A DNA stretch of 42,848 nt from Desulfogranum marinum (GTDB lineage Bacteria; Desulfobacterota; Desulfobulbia; Desulfobulbales; Desulfobulbaceae). The stretch is from positions 1 through 42,848 of the forward strand of contig NZ_JAFFQD010000042.1 of the NCBI RefSeq assembly GCF_016918565.1. Direction: 5' to 3'. The translations under genes were made by a program, and so were the position numbers. Below, piece after piece: positions 40,975 to 42,848 of this stretch; the first letter of the stretch is position 1; every line of letters starts with the position of its first letter. Below the pieces are notes generated by a model. That model worked only from the letters and a program-made list of their open reading frames with translations. It ran no database searches and was not told where the DNA came from.

Positions 40975-41934
40975 CTACATGTTTTTCCAATTCTTCATGT
41001 TGTTAAAAACCGGTTTGGTGATCCTGGTTGATTTGTTGGGACAACCACCATAGGCATGAATACCGATGGCGTGCCTTTTGCCGTCACGGTATCGCCAGGT
41101 AGGGCTTCCGCTTTGACCGCCGAAGGTGTCGAGCATGTAATAGAGACGCCTGGCCTCTACCTTGCTGATTCTTCCTGCGTTATACCACTGGGTTCCAAAA
41201 GGTTTATCTCCTGCATAGCCGCAATTGTTGGCCAGCAAGTTGCGGAGGGAAGCTGCAGATAAATTTGCAAAACCAAACCAACCTACGCGGCGCCCAAGGG
41301 TATCATTAGGGAGAATGATGCAGCCATAATCATGGGTGGATTTCTTACTTTTTGTCCAACCAGTGACACTCCTGAATGAGGTACCAATCTGAGAGCCGTA
41401 CGGTTTGACGGTGCCGTTCATACCTGGGATTACCTCAATCTTTTTTGCCCAACCGCCCCTGGTATGACTGTAAACACAGTGTCCAGCCGTCATGACCGTC
41501 CTTGGGCCAATGAACCAACCTGTACAACCTGACCTGCTGCCGCTGGCAGTGGTAATGATGAGCTTACAGATCATTCGCCATGGTATGGATGTGGTTCCGG
41601 AAATTTTTTTACGATCATCCCTGCCACAGACAGATTCAGGCTGGTCATAGGTTTCATCGCAGGCCGGAGGAACCGTGGCAAGATCGATGGCTTCGCCCTC
41701 GTCCAGTATGGTAAAGCCCTCGGTGAGTGCATACGAGCCGTCGAACTCTGCTACATTTTCCAAACTGCCGCCGCCATGGGTACCGACATCAAACCCGTCT
41801 TCTTCAAAATCATCTTCTGATTCCGGCTTATAGGCCGCTGTGGTTGCTGCGCTACCTTCACTTGAATCCTCGGTATGCAATTCGAGCTCTTCCTCATCCC
41901 AATCATTTGATGAAACACTTTCATAATCAGACAT
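40975..41934 (-). CDS. V8/glutamyl-endopeptidase-like serine protease with acidic leader and no signal peptide
   Basis: The start at 41,934 is chosen because an AGGAGAA ribosome-binding site precedes it; the frame extends to 42,087 without one. This gives 319 residues. The chymotrypsin-fold triad is complete: His152 in VMTAGHCV, Asp202 in THDYGCIIL and Ser275 in FGGQSGSPTW, with IGPRTVMTA and GYAGDKPFGTQW regions like V8 and other S1B proteases. The first 115 residues are very acidic (SSNDWDEEELELHTEDSSEGS) and look like a propeptide. No Sec or lipoprotein signal is visible, so export, if any, needs another route. Several cysteines may form disulfides. A small beta-rich gene follows on the same strand. 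Confidence 0.85.
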   Translation of the reverse strand: MSDYESVSSNDWDEEELELHTEDSSEGSAATTAAYKPESEDDFEEDGFDVGTHGGGSLENVAEFDGSYALTEGFTILDEGEAIDLATVPPACDETYDQPESVCGRDDRKKISGTTSIPWRMICKLIITTASGSRSGCTGWFIGPRTVMTAGHCVYSHTRGGWAKKIEVIPGMNGTVKPYGSQIGTSFRSVTGWTKSKKSTHDYGCIILPNDTLGRRVGWFGFANLSAASLRNLLANNCGYAGDKPFGTQWYNAGRISKVEARRLYYMLDTFGGQSGSPTWRYRDGKRHAIGIHAYGGCPNKSTRITKPVFNNMKNWKNM

Positions 41935-42405
41935 GGTTGTTTCTCCTGTTATTGTTTTGGTGATGGTGATTGACGCATCAGGCAGTGCAGTGCTTCTCCT
42001 CAGCAGATGGGTGCAGTATTTTCCCTGCACACTATCAAAGATAAATCTGCAGATGCTGTGCCATGGCTTTTGAAAACCAGAATCCATGCTAAGTGGCTAG
42101 ATTGTGTAAGAAATAAAAAGAGGAACCAGGAGAGAGGCAACTACTGATGGTTGATATGCACCAATAGTGGTGGTGCATATCAACCAAAAACATCGGAAAG
42201 GTGGCGGGATTTTTCAGGGCAGAGATGGTCTTGGGGATGCAGGCAAGCTATCAACCGGACGGTCTACTTCCATTTATTACTCAATATCAGCACCATAGGA
42301 AACAGAAGGCGGTTAATACTTTTCGTCGCAGTTGAAGAGTCGAGAGTGAGGTTAAATTTTACGAGTGTTAATTTCACCCTGCTCCCTTTTAACCTCTATC
42401 CCACT
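41935..42405. other. Intergenic region between the NifX-like and protease genes
   Basis: This 471-base gap contains the protease promoter and the 16-base inverted repeat at 42,148-42,186. The short plus-strand frame at 42,151-42,420 overlaps the hairpin and is rejected. Confidence 0.4.
42148..42186. repeat. Perfect 16-base inverted repeat TGGTTGATATGCACCA
   Basis: The arms TGGTTGATATGCACCA and TGGTGCATATCAACCA flank a seven-base loop (ATAGTGG), 214 bases upstream of the protease start. The arm differs by two bases from the direct-repeat word upstream of acsA. It may be an operator for the same regulator or a hairpin. Confidence 0.65.
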
Positions 42406-42720
42406 TTATTGTCCCTGTAGAAAAGTTTTGACAGAGTCGTCGGCAGCACCACCATTATTGACAAATTTAATATTATGAGCAGTTAAGGCTTGTTTCATCT
42501 TGTCACCGATGGCTTGAGCAATAATAATGGTGACATTGTTGGCAGACAGTAAGGAGGCAACGGTACGGCTGATACCACCGGCCTGATCCTTGGCCGGATT
42601 TTTCATGGCTTCTATAAAATGTCCCTTTTCGTCAAACAGAAGATAATAGGGTGCTCTACCGGTTTCTTCGCTAATAAGGGAATTTTTTTCAGCCCCTGTT
42701 GCAGGAACAGCAATCTTCAT
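42406..42720 (-). CDS. NifX/NifB-family (dinitrogenase iron-molybdenum cofactor biosynthesis-like) protein
   Basis: This 104-residue protein starts at MKIAVPATG, the usual first strand of the family; two in-frame starts lie slightly upstream (42,729 and 42,762). The domain is a small RNase-H-like alpha/beta fold with GRAPYYLLFDEKGHFIEAMKNPAKD, QAGGISRTVASLLSANNVTIIIAQAIGDKMKQALTAHNIKFV, as in NifX, NifY and stand-alone NifB C-terminal-like proteins. Stand-alone copies are frequent in anaerobes that lack nitrogenase and have unknown roles in iron-sulfur or metal-cluster handling. No nitrogenase gene is nearby, but the double-cubane pair is 2.3 kb away. The ribosome-binding site is weak. Confidence 0.88.
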   Translation of the reverse strand: MKIAVPATGAEKNSLISEETGRAPYYLLFDEKGHFIEAMKNPAKDQAGGISRTVASLLSANNVTIIIAQAIGDKMKQALTAHNIKFVNNGGAADDSVKTFLQGQ

Positions 42721-42831
42721 TGGGTGCATCCGACGTTTATGGAATGCGTAAGCTGAGCACACTGAGGAACGATTTAGTTAGTAATTTTAGACAGTTAAGT
42801 TAACTTTTCAGTTCAAAAGTAAACGTTTTCA

Positions 42832-42840
42832 TGGTATAAT
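42832..42840 (+). promoter_or_regulatory. Extended -10 promoter leading out of the window
   Basis: TGGTATAAT at 42,832-42,840 is identical to the extended -10 element before the acyl carrier protein gene. It would start transcription beyond the right edge of the window, divergent from the NifX-like gene. Confidence 0.4.
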
Positions 42841-42848
42841 ACTCTGCA

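Noticed and set aside
1-42848. tRNA, rRNA, CRISPR arrays and complete insertion sequences
   Set aside because: No cloverleaf, rRNA-like stretch, regularly spaced repeat or transposase gene was seen when reading the window.

Overview
The window looks like a chromosomal segment of a Gram-negative, anaerobic-type bacterium, most likely a Desulfobacterota (deltaproteobacterial) species and perhaps a Desulfobulbales relative. The assignment is inferred from gene content: outer-membrane phospholipase A, lipoproteins and beta-barrels, large multi-domain PAS histidine kinases, an ADP-forming acyl-CoA synthetase fused to GNAT, a CbiR-type cobamide phosphodiesterase, and an iron-sulfur double-cubane cluster protein with its ATPase activator. 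No rRNA, tRNA, CRISPR array, phage or intact insertion sequence was seen. Spacing is loose, with many intergenic stretches of 300-770 bases.

Layout. Bases 1-9,000 are mostly minus-strand envelope and transport genes: a formate/nitrite channel, a PepSY-TM protein with a DUF4920 protein, a PheC-like periplasmic binding protein, a TauE/SafE exporter, an outer-membrane barrel, a glycine-zipper lipoprotein and a secreted double-DUF1566 protein. Bases 9,300-14,000 hold a histidine phosphatase, a Dabb protein, a tightly coupled fatty-acyl-CoA ligase/cbiR pair and a glutaredoxin. Bases 14,300-18,000 (plus strand) hold a membrane-anchored coiled-coil protein, a DUF1653 protein, a zinc-ribbon rhomboid protease and a metallophosphoesterase. 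Bases 18,700-23,800 hold a hybrid kinase with two periplasmic solute-binding domains, phospholipase A and an orphan acyl carrier protein. Bases 23,800-28,300 are an acetate-activation operon: AMP-forming acetyl-CoA synthetase followed by a Pat-like ADP-forming synthetase/acetyltransferase fusion. Bases 29,000-30,700 hold a small secreted protein, a universal stress protein and Hsp20. Bases 30,800-35,900 encode a CheB-CheR-PAS protein and a PAS hybrid kinase in one operon. Bases 36,100-42,800 hold a two-repeat (LysM-like) protein with a Cys/His peptidase-like C-terminus, the double-cubane protein and its ATP-dependent reductase, a V8-like serine protease without signal peptide, a small partner protein and a NifX/NifB-like protein.

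The most interesting items are: the double-cubane cluster protein and activator (38,096-40,153), a nitrogenase-like low-potential catalyst family with few characterised members; a 160-base near-palindrome at 37,520-37,679 whose arm differences are largely G-U compatible in the plus-strand transcript; the leaderless V8-like protease with a small downstream gene; the signal-less Cys/His hydrolase; a dispersed repeat ending AACCCGAATTTCTCATGAGC with four copies; a TGGTTnAnATGCACCA motif that occurs as a direct repeat upstream of acsA and as a perfect inverted repeat near the protease; and the cbiR operon. All functional calls come from reading motifs by eye, without database searches.
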